A stretch of DNA of 17,972 bases from RUG11237 sp050874665 (GTDB taxonomy: Bacteria > Bacillota > Clostridia > Lachnospirales > Lachnospiraceae): assembly GCA_050874665.1 (NCBI GenBank), contig JBNMLC010000033.1, positions 1 to 17,972 of the forward strand, given 5' to 3'. Under the pieces are notes generated by a model, which was not told where the DNA came from, searched no databases, and saw only the letters and a program-made list of their open reading frames with translations. A program made the translations under genes and the position numbers. This document shows positions 1 to 7,080 of this stretch, in pieces. The first letter of the stretch is position 1, and each line of letters opens with the position of its first letter.

Positions 1-603
1 GAAAAGAACACAAAGGAAAAAATACTGGAAGAAGCCTTGAAGTTATTTGCACAGAGTGGATATATGGGAACATCCATGAATGATATTGCCTCGAAGCTTG
101 GAGTAACCAAGGCTGCATTGTATAAGCATTATAAAAGCAAGCAGGAGATATTGGACAGTATTATTGAAAAAATGAATGAATTAGATATGGAGAGAGTAAA
201 GCAATATGAAATGCCGGAAGGAGAAATGTCAAAAGTTATAGCTGAATACAAAGAAACAGCATTTGACAAGATTAAGCAGTTCACAAAGGTGCAGTTTCTT
301 CATTGGACAGAAGAAGAGTTCCCGTGCTGTTTCCGTAAGATGTTGACATTGGAACAGTATAGGGAACCACAGATGGCACAGTTATATCAGAATTACCTTG
401 CAAGTGGACCACTAACTTATATAGAAGTTTTGTTTTCAGGAATGCTGGAAGATGCAGAGAGAGCCAGACAGATGGCACTTGATTTTTATGGACCTATTTT
501 TTTGCTTTACAGCATATATGATGGAACAAATGACAAGAGCCAGGTGATAAATCTTCTCGATGAGCACATGGATCACTTCTCCAGGGAGATGCAGACCAAA
601 TGA
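1..603 (+). CDS. TetR/AcrR family transcriptional regulator (5' end outside window)
   Basis: This is a DNA-binding repressor of the TetR family. The reading frame is open from the first base (EKNTKEKILEEALKLFAQSG), so the true start lies upstream of the window. The N-terminal helix-turn-helix is clear: the GYMGTSMNDIASKLGVTKAA stretch followed by LYKHYKSKQEIL is the canonical TetR recognition region. The remaining ~140 residues form the helical ligand-binding and dimerisation domain, which diverges too much to predict a ligand. It is followed 14 bases later by the small KTR gene, an arrangement seen in Lachnospiraceae conjugative-element cargo. It may control the downstream cargo genes, but no operator is visible because the promoter lies outside the window. 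Family assignment is certain; target and effector are unknown. Confidence 0.93.
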   Translation, partial: EKNTKEKILEEALKLFAQSGYMGTSMNDIASKLGVTKAALYKHYKSKQEILDSIIEKMNELDMERVKQYEMPEGEMSKVIAEYKETAFDKIKQFTKVQFLHWTEEEFPCCFRKMLTLEQYREPQMAQLYQNYLASGPLTYIEVLFSGMLEDAERARQMALDFYGPIFLLYSIYDGTNDKSQVINLLDEHMDHFSREMQTK

Positions 604-617
604 AAGGGTGAAGTGAG

Positions 618-794
618 TTGAATGAAATATCAGAGCGACAGGAATGGATTCTTTGTCCGAAATGTGGAAGCAAAACAAGATTGAGATTAAGGAAAGATAC
701 GGTGCTTGCAAATTTTCCTTTGTTTTGTCCAAAGTGTAAAGAAGAGAGCCTGATAGATGCAGAAAAATTTATAGTAAAGGAAGCCAGACGCTAA
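618..794 (+). CDS. Cysteine-rich KTR domain protein (58 aa, zinc-ribbon-like)
   Basis: This short ORF starts at TTG, with AAGGGTG about 7 bases upstream. It encodes two CxxC knuckles, ILCPKCGSKTRLRLRKDT and FPLFCPKCKEESL, so it is probably a small zinc ribbon. The CPxCGxKTR signature is that of the cysteine-rich KTR family, which is common in conjugative elements of Firmicutes and has no known function. From memory, family members usually end in KEPDAKTQSR. Here the frame reads KEARR and stops, but the +1 frame over the same bases reads KEPDAKTQ, so one extra A near base 780 appears to have shifted the C-terminus. The zinc knuckles are unaffected. A perfect 11-bp inverted repeat begins directly after the stop codon. 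Confidence 0.8.
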   Translation: MNEISERQEWILCPKCGSKTRLRLRKDTVLANFPLFCPKCKEESLIDAEKFIVKEARR

Positions 795-801
795 GACGCA
801 G
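781..801 (+). repeat. 21-bp direct repeat, copy 1 (KTR gene 3' end)
   Basis: These 21 bases (beginning AAGCCAGACGCTAAGACG) cover the end of the KTR gene and the start of its hairpin. An identical copy lies at 11029-11049, also followed by a hairpin. The pair brackets about 10.2 kb of cargo. Confidence 0.85.
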
Positions 802-835
802 TGCAGATTGTAATGTTACAGTTTTGCACTGCGTC
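795..835 (+). terminator. Hairpin directly after the KTR stop codon
   Basis: The arms GACGCAGTGCA (795-805) and TGCACTGCGTC (825-835) are perfect reverse complements. The 19-base loop itself contains TGTAA-TG-TTACA. Only a short T-rich stretch (GTTTATATT) follows, so termination may be partial, letting the TetR/KTR transcript read into the flavodoxin-like gene. A similar hairpin follows the second copy of the KTR tail at 11041. Confidence 0.6.
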
Positions 836-861
836 GTTTATATTATGGAGGTCAAATAAGA

Positions 862-1368
862 ATGAAAGCAATCATATATACATCAAACACCGGAAGCACA
901 GCGGAGTATGCACAATTACTAGGAAAGGAATTGAATCTTCCGGTACATAGTTTACAGCAGGCAAAAAACAAGATGCCTGCCGGCAGTGAAATCATTTATC
1001 TTGGATGGATTATGGCAGGAGGAATCAAAGGATATAAAGAGGCAGCAAAATTGTATAAAGTGCGTGCAGTCTGTGGTGTCTGCATGGGACAGACAGGCAC
1101 ACAGCTAAAGGAGGTGAGGGATAAAAATGCTATTCCACAGAGGATTCCTCTGTTTACATTACAGGGAAATTTTGATGTAAAGAAGCTTCGTGGAGCGTAT
1201 CGTTTCATGATGAATGTCATGGTTAAAACTGCCGGAAAGGAACTGGCAAATAAAACCGACCGCACGTCAGAAGAGGATGATATGTTAGATATGATGGTAA
1301 ATGGCGGAAAACGAGTATCTTTACAGAATTTAAAGGCAGTTACAGAGTGGTATAAAAGTGTGTATTAG
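862..1368 (+). CDS. Flavodoxin-domain protein
   Basis: A 168-residue flavodoxin-fold protein, expected to bind FMN and carry electrons in the cytoplasm. The N-terminus MKAIIYTSNTGSTAEYAQLL has the β1 strand and the T/S-rich phosphate-binding loop (TSNTGST) for FMN. The IIYLGWIMAGGIKGYKEA and AVCGVCMGQTG stretches match the β3 and β4 loops of the HemG-like Flavodoxin_5 group. The start has GGAGGT 10 bases upstream. The redox partner is not evident. Nearby redox and detoxification genes (nitroreductase, VOC protein) suggest a stress or detoxification role, which is inference. The membrane protein gene follows after 15 bases, probably in the same transcript. Confidence 0.85.
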   Translation: MKAIIYTSNTGSTAEYAQLLGKELNLPVHSLQQAKNKMPAGSEIIYLGWIMAGGIKGYKEAAKLYKVRAVCGVCMGQTGTQLKEVRDKNAIPQRIPLFTLQGNFDVKKLRGAYRFMMNVMVKTAGKELANKTDRTSEEDDMLDMMVNGGKRVSLQNLKAVTEWYKSVY

Positions 1369-1383
1369 CAGGAGGAAAAACAG

Positions 1384-1800
1384 ATGAAGCTTTATTTTGG
1401 AAATATGGTAACAACAGTTACTACACTTATGATTTTATCGCTGGTCGGGTTTGTTGGATATTCAATCAGTAACAGAAGCAACATCAATTTCTGGGGCAGA
1501 AGGAGCCTGTTTGTTTTGGCATATGGTCTTGTTATATGCTGCTTTGCAGCCGCAAGAGACGGACTGGATAAAACAATTCAGTATACGATAGATGGAAGCT
1601 GTAATCCTGGAATATTTTCACTTGTGAGTGTTCCAAACATCGTTGGATGTGTTGGAGCTGCAATCATAATTATTGCAGCAATAGCAACACCAATTGCAAA
1701 ATCACAGCATATGCGTGAGATATGGTTTTATGTGATGTCCGGTGGAGTGATGCTAAAGATTGTAGTTATGGAGATTGCAAGAATTATACAGATGTTTTAG
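1384..1800 (+). CDS. Small integral membrane protein, four predicted helices
   Basis: Not recognised. The 138-residue product has four hydrophobic stretches, at about residues 8-28, 40-58, 82-105 (rich in I and A: GAAIIIIAAIATPIA) and 111-135. A polar loop with the segment RDGLDKTIQYTIDGSCN lies between helices 2 and 3. No catalytic or transport motif was seen. AGGAGG sits 8 bases before the ATG. It follows the flavodoxin-like gene by 15 bases and precedes the acetyltransferase by 10, so it belongs to a tightly packed transcription unit. Confidence 0.75.
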   Translation: MKLYFGNMVTTVTTLMILSLVGFVGYSISNRSNINFWGRRSLFVLAYGLVICCFAAARDGLDKTIQYTIDGSCNPGIFSLVSVPNIVGCVGAAIIIIAAIATPIAKSQHMREIWFYVMSGGVMLKIVVMEIARIIQMF

Positions 1801-1810
1801 GAGTGTTTTC

Positions 1811-2296
1811 ATGAGAGTAGAGACAGAAAGAATGTATCTTTATCCTTTAAGTGATGAAGAAATGCGGTTGGTTATTGAAAAAGAATCTGATCCTGAGATG
1901 AAACAGGCTTACATGGAGATGCTTGAAGGGAGTCTTTCAAACCCTGATAAGAGAATATGGTATGCCATCTGGAATATGGAGCTGAAAGATGAGTCAGGAA
2001 TTATTGTAGGTGATTTTTGCTTTAAGGAACCTGGTGATGATGGAGTGATTGAAATTGGATATGGTCTGAAAGAAGAATACCGGCATCACGGATATATGAC
2101 AGAAGCAGTAAAAGCAATCACAGAATGGGCATTGTCACAGGAAAGTGTGAAGCAGGTGGAGGCGGAAACTGATGTGGAAAATATAGCCTCACAGAAAGTC
2201 CTTTTCCAATCAGGATTTGTCAGTAATGGAAAGGTGGGAGAAGAGGGATCAAGATTTGTATATAGTCAAAAGAGATATAGGAGCAATGGAACATAG
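1811..2296 (+). CDS. GNAT family N-acetyltransferase (RimJ/RimL type)
   Basis: A 161-residue acetyltransferase that would move an acetyl group from acetyl-CoA to an amine. The opening MRVETERMYLYPLSDEEM is the usual 'TERLxLRPL' β1 region of the Acetyltransf_3 branch. The acetyl-CoA pyrophosphate-binding loop appears as EYRHHGYMTEAVKAITEWAL (R-x-x-G-Y-M-T-E-A), followed by the late motif VEAETDVENIASQKVLFQSGF. The ATG at 1811 is preferred because TAGGAG lies about 7 bases upstream. A longer in-frame version from 1775 would overlap the membrane protein gene and has no better ribosome site. The substrate cannot be read from sequence; relatives act on ribosomal proteins, small amines or antibiotics. 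Confidence 0.88.
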   Translation: MRVETERMYLYPLSDEEMRLVIEKESDPEMKQAYMEMLEGSLSNPDKRIWYAIWNMELKDESGIIVGDFCFKEPGDDGVIEIGYGLKEEYRHHGYMTEAVKAITEWALSQESVKQVEAETDVENIASQKVLFQSGFVSNGKVGEEGSRFVYSQKRYRSNGT

Positions 2297-2318
2297 CAAA
2301 AGGAAAGGTGACAGCAAT

Positions 2319-3146
2319 ATGAAGATAAATATAGGAAATCATGAGTTCACAGAATTATGGGATGGCGTTTTATACAAAGCTTTGTCGGATTATCCGAACG
2401 TAAGTGATAATGAAATGAAAGATATGATTGACTTTGCAATTTATGAGAAAAATCATGGAAGACAATGTGAAATAGAAGCTGACAGGAAGGACATTTTACA
2501 GTATGTTCAGAAAGAAATGTTAAATCCGGAGAAATATAAGAATGTACGCAGACCTGAAATTATAAGAGAATGTACAGCATGTAAAGCAAGGGGAGGTTGC
2601 ATGACAGATTTGGTGTGTCATACAGCACCTTTAGAAAATGCAATTTCCATTTTGAAATGTGGTTCTTTACTATCTGCTGTAAATGCAAGGAAACTTCCAG
2701 ATACTGTTTTACAGAAAGAAGACAGAAATGCAGCAAATGATCCGACAGATTTTTTTCATTATGTAATGCTTTCATGGGGAAACTGTCAGGCTGGGGACAG
2801 ACTGGTAATGGAGAGAAAGCTTGGAAGAAGCCCTTCACAAGATGAGATGAGAGCAGGCTTTACGCCAGGTGTGCGATTTTATTTCAAGTATGATGATTTA
2901 GATAAGCATCCTCAAGCTGTACACGATGGCTTTTTACCAATTAAGGTAAAAGATGAAGTGAAGTTGGCTGATTATGTGTATATGATTGTCATTCCGTCCG
3001 AATATAAGAAACAAATAATGGAAGTTATGCCGGAAATACTGTCAGACAGAGCGTTTTGCTTGAGCCATGATAAGCTGGATGTATGGCAGTGGTCAGAAAA
3101 AGTATATTCTTTTGTGCATGATATAGCAAAAAGTAATGTAAATTAG
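2319..3146 (+). CDS. Uncharacterised protein with possible ADP-ribosyltransferase-like motif
   Basis: I do not recognise this 275-residue protein with certainty. The ATG at 2319 is chosen because AGGAAAGGTG lies just upstream; an in-frame extension to 2217 would overlap the acetyltransferase gene. Visible features are an N-terminal ~90-residue region rich in charged helices, a cysteine cluster (ECTACKARGGC) around residues 85-95, and then CHTAPLENAISILKCGSLLS. That last motif resembles the 'HxTxxENxxSILxxGxL' element of DUF2971 and DarT-like ADP-ribosyltransferase folds. NDPTDFFHYV and VYMIVIPSEYK follow. Cytoplasmic, no signal or membrane segment. It ends immediately before the response-regulator region (TAG-ATG), so it is probably co-transcribed. 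The enzyme-fold idea is inference. Confidence 0.7.
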   Translation: MKINIGNHEFTELWDGVLYKALSDYPNVSDNEMKDMIDFAIYEKNHGRQCEIEADRKDILQYVQKEMLNPEKYKNVRRPEIIRECTACKARGGCMTDLVCHTAPLENAISILKCGSLLSAVNARKLPDTVLQKEDRNAANDPTDFFHYVMLSWGNCQAGDRLVMERKLGRSPSQDEMRAGFTPGVRFYFKYDDLDKHPQAVHDGFLPIKVKDEVKLADYVYMIVIPSEYKKQIMEVMPEILSDRAFCLSHDKLDVWQWSEKVYSFVHDIAKSNVN

Positions 3147-3170
3147 ATGGATGGAGATGATGAAAATTCG

Positions 3171-3848
3171 ATGTATTCGATTATGATAATTGATGATGAT
3201 GAGTCGATTGGGAATATGGAGCAGGAGTTGTTAGAGCGGGAAGGATATCTGGTACAGCGGGCTTATTCAGGTACGGAAGCATTATTACTATTGCAACAAA
3301 AAAGACCGGATCTGATTCTACTGGATCTGATGTTGCCGGGAATGTCTGGAGAAAAGTTGTTGTCCATGATACGAGAAATTCCAATAATCGTAGTAAGTGC
3401 AAAAACTGATGCAGATAGTAAAGCAAATTTGTTGCTTGGAGGGGCAGTAGATTATTTAACTAAGCCTTTTGACACGAAAGAATTGCTGGCTCGTATTAAT
3501 ATCAGGTTACGTGAAAGCATGAGAACAACCGAATTTTCTATATACAACTACGGAGAGTTAAATATAGATGAGACATTAAGAAACGTTTCATTGGAAGACA
3601 AGACAGTGAGCTTGACAAGAACGGAATTTGCAATTTTAAAACTATTGGTGCAAAATCCGGGACGGGTAATCGCAAAATCTGTTTTATTAGACCGCATTAG
3701 TTTAGATACGCCAGATTGTACAGAAAATTCATTGAAGACACATATTAGTCATTTGCGAGGAAAACTGCGAGAAATATCAGGAAAGGAATATGTGGAGTCA
3801 GTGTGGGGAATTGGATTTCGGTGGAAATCAGAATTTGAAAGCGTGTAA
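3171..3848 (+). CDS. OmpR/PhoB-family response regulator
   Basis: The DNA-binding half of a two-component system. The receiver domain has the acidic pocket (IIDDDE, D8-D10), phosphoacceptor Asp in ILLDLMLPG (D52), Ser in VVSAK (S76) and Lys in LTKPF (K98). A C-terminal winged helix follows, including LTRTEFAILKLLVQNPGRV and VWGIGFRW. I chose the ATG at 3171 because it gives the normal family N-terminus (MYSIMIIDDD). An in-frame ATG at 3147 directly after the previous stop adds eight residues but has no ribosome site. The partner is very probably the kinase at 7080, four genes downstream. In similar loci the regulator controls the ABC genes in response to a peptide antibiotic. Candidate binding sites lie upstream of the ABC ATPase at 5257-5297. 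Confidence 0.93.
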   Translation: MYSIMIIDDDESIGNMEQELLEREGYLVQRAYSGTEALLLLQQKRPDLILLDLMLPGMSGEKLLSMIREIPIIVVSAKTDADSKANLLLGGAVDYLTKPFDTKELLARINIRLRESMRTTEFSIYNYGELNIDETLRNVSLEDKTVSLTRTEFAILKLLVQNPGRVIAKSVLLDRISLDTPDCTENSLKTHISHLRGKLREISGKEYVESVWGIGFRWKSEFESV

Positions 3849-3857
3849 GGAATGGAA

Positions 3858-4517
3858 ATGGATAAATACCTTGAACTAAAAGAACAATTTGAAGTAAATA
3901 GAGATGATGAAAATGCTATAAAAATGGCAGCGTATATGAGAAATTTGTTCTCTTTTTATGGTTTACCAACTCCTAAAAGGAAAGCAATTTACAAGGATTT
4001 TCTGAAATCTGAGAAAAGCAAAAAAGTAATTGATTGGGATTTGCTTGACAGATGTTATACAGGTGAACATAGAGAATTTCATTATTTTGTGATGGATTAT
4101 CTTGTGGCAATGCAGAAGTTCTTAAAATTCGATGATGTTCTTCATATAGTAAAATATATCAAAACAAATCAATGGTGGGACACAATAGACGGACTTGATA
4201 GAATTGTCGGGAATATAGCTTTTACAGATGAACGGATAAATGACTTGATGTTGGAGTGGTCAACAGATGAAGATTTCTGGATACGCCGAATTGCTATTGA
4301 CCATCAGATTTGTAGGAAAGATAAGACGAATACGGTATTGCTTGAAAAAATATTAGTGAATAACTTCGGCAGTTCAGAGTTCTTTATCAACAAAGCCATC
4401 GGTTGGAGCCTGAGAGATTATTCTAAGACAAATCCCGATTGGGTAAGAAATTTTGTTGAAACTCATAAAGACAAGATGGATAAATTGAGCATTAGAGAAG
4501 CAAGCAAATATTTATAA
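3858..4517 (+). CDS. AlkD-like DNA alkylation repair glycosylase
   Basis: A HEAT-repeat DNA glycosylase of the AlkC/AlkD superfamily, which removes alkylated bases such as N3- and N7-alkylpurines without needing base flipping. The 219-residue product has the key AlkD residues: WWDTID (Trp and the catalytic Asp, D111 from this start), DFWIRRIAI (Arg that contacts the backbone) and AIGWSLRDYSK (Trp and Arg of the active cleft). The length fits the ~230 residues of the family. The start at 3858 has AAGGA six bases upstream; ATG 3852 is an alternative adding two residues. It starts 9 bases after the response regulator and interrupts what would otherwise be a regulator-ABC-kinase operon. Relatives such as YtkR2 repair bulky adducts of cyclopropane antibiotics. 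Confidence 0.9.
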   Translation: MDKYLELKEQFEVNRDDENAIKMAAYMRNLFSFYGLPTPKRKAIYKDFLKSEKSKKVIDWDLLDRCYTGEHREFHYFVMDYLVAMQKFLKFDDVLHIVKYIKTNQWWDTIDGLDRIVGNIAFTDERINDLMLEWSTDEDFWIRRIAIDHQICRKDKTNTVLLEKILVNNFGSSEFFINKAIGWSLRDYSKTNPDWVRNFVETHKDKMDKLSIREASKYL

Positions 4518-4592
4518 GTTTATGGGAGGAAGCAAAATTTCAGTTTTCAGTGATATTGAAAAATGAATTGGAAGCTTATGGTGGAGATAATT

Positions 4593-5225
4593 ATGGCGTT
4601 CGATTTTAAGAAGGAATACAAAGAATTTTATATGCCGAAGAATAAACCAGAGATTATAAATGTTTCGGTCGCTAACTATATTGCTGTCAGAGGAAAAGGC
4701 GATCCGAATGAGAAAGACGGCGCATATCAGCAGGCAATCAGCGTTTTATATGCCATTGCATATACACTAAAAATGAGCTATAAGACGGATTATAAAATTG
4801 AGGTTTTTTTTGAATATGTTGTTCCACCGCTTGAAGGTTTTTGGTGGCAAGACGATGTTGAGGGTGTGGATTATGCAGATAAATCTATGTTTAACTGGAT
4901 TTCTGTTATTCGCTTACCGGACTTCATATCTAAAGAGGATTTTGATTGGGCAGTAGAGACAGCAACTAAAAAGAAAAAGTTGGATTGCTCATCAGCAGAA
5001 TATTTTACAATCAATGAAGGGCTGTGTGTTCAGATTATGCACTTGGGAGTATTTGACAATGAACCTGCAACGGTTGCACTTATGGATGCGTATTTGGAGC
5101 AGAATGGATATGTTAATGATATGAATATGGAAAGATTACACCATGAAATATATCTGTCTGATGCAAGAAGGACTGCTCCAGAAAAATGGAAAACGGTTAT
5201 TAGACATCCTATAAAGAACTTGTAA
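4593..5225 (+). CDS. GyrI-like small-molecule-binding domain protein
   Basis: A 210-residue stand-alone GyrI-like (SHS2-fold) protein. Features are IINVSVANYIAVRGKGDPNE, then FFEYVVPPLEGFWW, and the C-terminal HHEIYLSDARRTAPEKWKT, with Glu185 in the HHEIYLSD motif. These mark the stand-alone group that includes Listeria Lin2189; some members hydrolyse cyclopropane-bearing genotoxins such as yatakemycin-type compounds. That reaction is known for relatives, not shown for this protein. The ATG at 4593 is preferred because GGAG lies seven bases upstream; extension to 4563 gives an atypical N-terminus. About 75 bases separate it from the AlkD-like gene, with an unused GGGAGG at about 4523 in the gap. 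Being next to a DNA glycosylase suggests both act against the same alkylating poison. Confidence 0.87.
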   Translation: MAFDFKKEYKEFYMPKNKPEIINVSVANYIAVRGKGDPNEKDGAYQQAISVLYAIAYTLKMSYKTDYKIEVFFEYVVPPLEGFWWQDDVEGVDYADKSMFNWISVIRLPDFISKEDFDWAVETATKKKKLDCSSAEYFTINEGLCVQIMHLGVFDNEPATVALMDAYLEQNGYVNDMNMERLHHEIYLSDARRTAPEKWKTVIRHPIKNL

Positions 5226-5256
5226 ACTTTCAGCTTGTGGAATAGTAAAATAGAAT

Positions 5257-5297
5257 CTTAACTATTTCTCAACTGATTTCTTAACTACTTCCTCAAC
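5257..5297. promoter_or_regulatory. Phased direct repeats, candidate response-regulator binding site
   Basis: The 114-base gap before the ABC ATPase holds two near-identical 17-18 base copies (5257-5273 and 5280-5297). Read on the minus strand, they form four half-sites GTTGA-N7-GTTAA-N7-GTTGA-N6-GTTAA, each about one helical turn apart. Head-to-tail half-sites with ~11-bp spacing are how OmpR-family regulators bind; the Staphylococcus SaeR site GTTAA-N6-GTTAA is a close parallel. I could not place a confident -35/-10 pair beside it. The natural ligand would be the regulator encoded at 3171. Confidence 0.55.
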
Positions 5298-5342
5298 CTT
5301 TGTCTGATAGACTAATGCCATCAAGTAAAGGAGGACTGAATG

Positions 5343-6257
5343 ATGCAATATGTACTTGAAACAAATGCTTTAACAAAGCAATACAAAAATTTTACGGCAT
5401 TGAATGGTTTGACAATGCACATACCCAAAGGCTCTATATATGGATTTGTGGGAAGAAATGGAGCAGGAAAGACTACTTTGATTCGATTGATTTGTGGTTT
5501 ACAGGAACCTGACAGTGGAAGTTACAGAATTTATGGCATTAAAAATACGGATCCGGAAATTGTAAAAAGCAGGAGACGGATAGGGGCAGTTGTGGAGACA
5601 CCATCCATTTATCTGGATATGAATGCAATAGATAATATCCGTCAACAATATCAGATACTGGGTATTCCTTCTGAAAATGGAATAGACGAATTATTGCAAC
5701 TTGTCGGATTATCAGATACCGGAAATAAAAAAGCAAAGAATTTTTCACTTGGTATGCGTCAGAGACTAGGTATTGCTATTGCACTTGCTGGAAATCCGGA
5801 TTTTTTGGTATTGGATGAACCTGTGAATGGACTTGATCCACAGGGTATTATCGAGATTAGGGAACTGATATTAAAACTGAATCAGCAGCATGGAATTACG
5901 ATTCTGATTTCCAGTCATATTTTAGATGAACTTGCCAGACTAGCAACAAATTATGGATTCATTGATGGCGGACATCTTCTGAAAGAAATGAGTGCTGAGG
6001 AATTAGAGAAGCACTGCAGAAAATGTATTCGTGCAGAGGTAAGCAGTACAAAGACGTTAGCGTGCGTTTTGGATGCAATGAAGTTGGAATATCGTATTGT
6101 GAATGAACATACAGCAGATATATTTGCAGAATTATCAATTACAAAGCTGGTGGAAACTCTTGCAGGCAGTAATTGCGAAATATACAGTCTCAAAGACTGT
6201 GAAGAGAGCTTAGAGAGCTTTTATATGAATCTGGTAGGAGGTGGAAAGCATGCGTAG
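5343..6257 (+). CDS. ABC transporter ATP-binding protein (BcrA/lantibiotic-immunity type)
   Basis: The ATPase subunit of an ABC-2 exporter. Motifs are complete: Walker A GRNGAGKTT (residues 37-45), Q-loop region around CGLQEPDSGS, signature FSLGMRQRLG (134-143), Walker B FLVLDEP with the following D-loop NGLD, and the switch His in SSHILDEL. The ~70-residue C-terminal tail is typical of drug and bacteriocin exporters. The start at 5343 lies eight bases after AAAGGAGG; ATG 5340 is equally possible. The stop overlaps the permease start by eight bases, so the two are translationally coupled. The substrate is probably a lantibiotic or a bacitracin-like peptide, judging from the linked two-component system, but this is inference. 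Confidence 0.94.
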   Translation: MQYVLETNALTKQYKNFTALNGLTMHIPKGSIYGFVGRNGAGKTTLIRLICGLQEPDSGSYRIYGIKNTDPEIVKSRRRIGAVVETPSIYLDMNAIDNIRQQYQILGIPSENGIDELLQLVGLSDTGNKKAKNFSLGMRQRLGIAIALAGNPDFLVLDEPVNGLDPQGIIEIRELILKLNQQHGITILISSHILDELARLATNYGFIDGGHLLKEMSAEELEKHCRKCIRAEVSSTKTLACVLDAMKLEYRIVNEHTADIFAELSITKLVETLAGSNCEIYSLKDCEESLESFYMNLVGGGKHA

Positions 6258-7080
6258 ATTATTAAGAGCCAATTTCGCGAGACTGTTGAAAAATAAATTA
6301 TTTTGGATTTTAACATGTGCAGAGTTATTTCTGGGAGCATTGTTTCCTATTCTTCACTATATGGATAACAAAGATGAGAATAGTGGATGGACCATGGATT
6401 CAACTATTTTTATATATGCACTCTTTGTTCCATTGATGGTATCTTTGCTTACTGCACTGTTCATTGGAACTGATTACAGCGACGGTACAATGAGAAATAA
6501 ACTGATTGCTGGTCATGTGAGAAGAAAAATCTATGTAGCAAATCTAGTCTCTAATGTGGAAGCTGCCTTTTTGTTATGCGTTGCATTCATGTTGTCACAT
6601 ATTTGCGTCGGGACGCCGCTTTTGAGATGGTTCGTGTCAGATGCAAAAATGCTCATGTTTTATGTATTAGTGACATTTACTATGACAACAGCATGTACAG
6701 CAATATTTACTCTGATATCCATGTTATGTAGCAATAAAGCTTACTCTGTGGCAGGGTGCATATTAGTGATTTTTACACTGTTATTTGTCGGTGTCCGCAT
6801 AACAGCAGCATTAAATGAACCAGAAACATATGATGCGTATTCTTATATGTCAGAAGGAGTTACGGTGGAGGAAGATGAAACACCGAATCCAAATTATGTA
6901 TCAGGAACAAAGAGGCAGGTTTATTTGTTCCTGAATGAATTTCTTCCAGGTGGGCAAATGCTCAGACTTTCCAGCATGAATGCGGAACATTTGGGAAGAT
7001 ATGCTATTTACGATAGTATAATTTTTATACTCACAACTAGCTGTGGAATTCTTATTTTTAAAAGGAAGGATTTGAAATAA
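6250..7080 (+). CDS. ABC-2 type transporter permease
   Basis: The membrane subunit paired with the ATPase just upstream. The 276-residue product has about six hydrophobic segments: residues ~18-36 (LFWILTCAELFLGALFPIL), ~54-75, ~98-118, ~131-155, ~160-182 and the C-terminal ~250-270. A large loop sits between the fifth and sixth helices. IGTDYSDGTMRNKLIAGHVRR is the usual cytoplasmic coupling motif of ABC-2 permeases, which contacts the ATPase. ATG 6250 has GGAGGT seven bases upstream; a GTG at 6241 overlaps that site and is unlikely. The stop codon overlaps the kinase start by one base. Confidence 0.9.
   Translation: MRRLLRANFARLLKNKLFWILTCAELFLGALFPILHYMDNKDENSGWTMDSTIFIYALFVPLMVSLLTALFIGTDYSDGTMRNKLIAGHVRRKIYVANLVSNVEAAFLLCVAFMLSHICVGTPLLRWFVSDAKMLMFYVLVTFTMTTACTAIFTLISMLCSNKAYSVAGCILVIFTLLFVGVRITAALNEPETYDAYSYMSEGVTVEEDETPNPNYVSGTKRQVYLFLNEFLPGGQMLRLSSMNAEHLGRYAIYDSIIFILTTSCGILIFKRKDLK

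Noticed and set aside
436..732. 98-codon minus-strand frame over the TetR and KTR genes
   Set aside because: It lies opposite two genes with clear family motifs; no ribosome site or homology.
4518..4592. GGGAGG at about 4523 followed by a short frame ending at 4565
   Set aside because: No start codon at proper distance other than ATT; too short to call a gene, possibly a leftover ribosome site.
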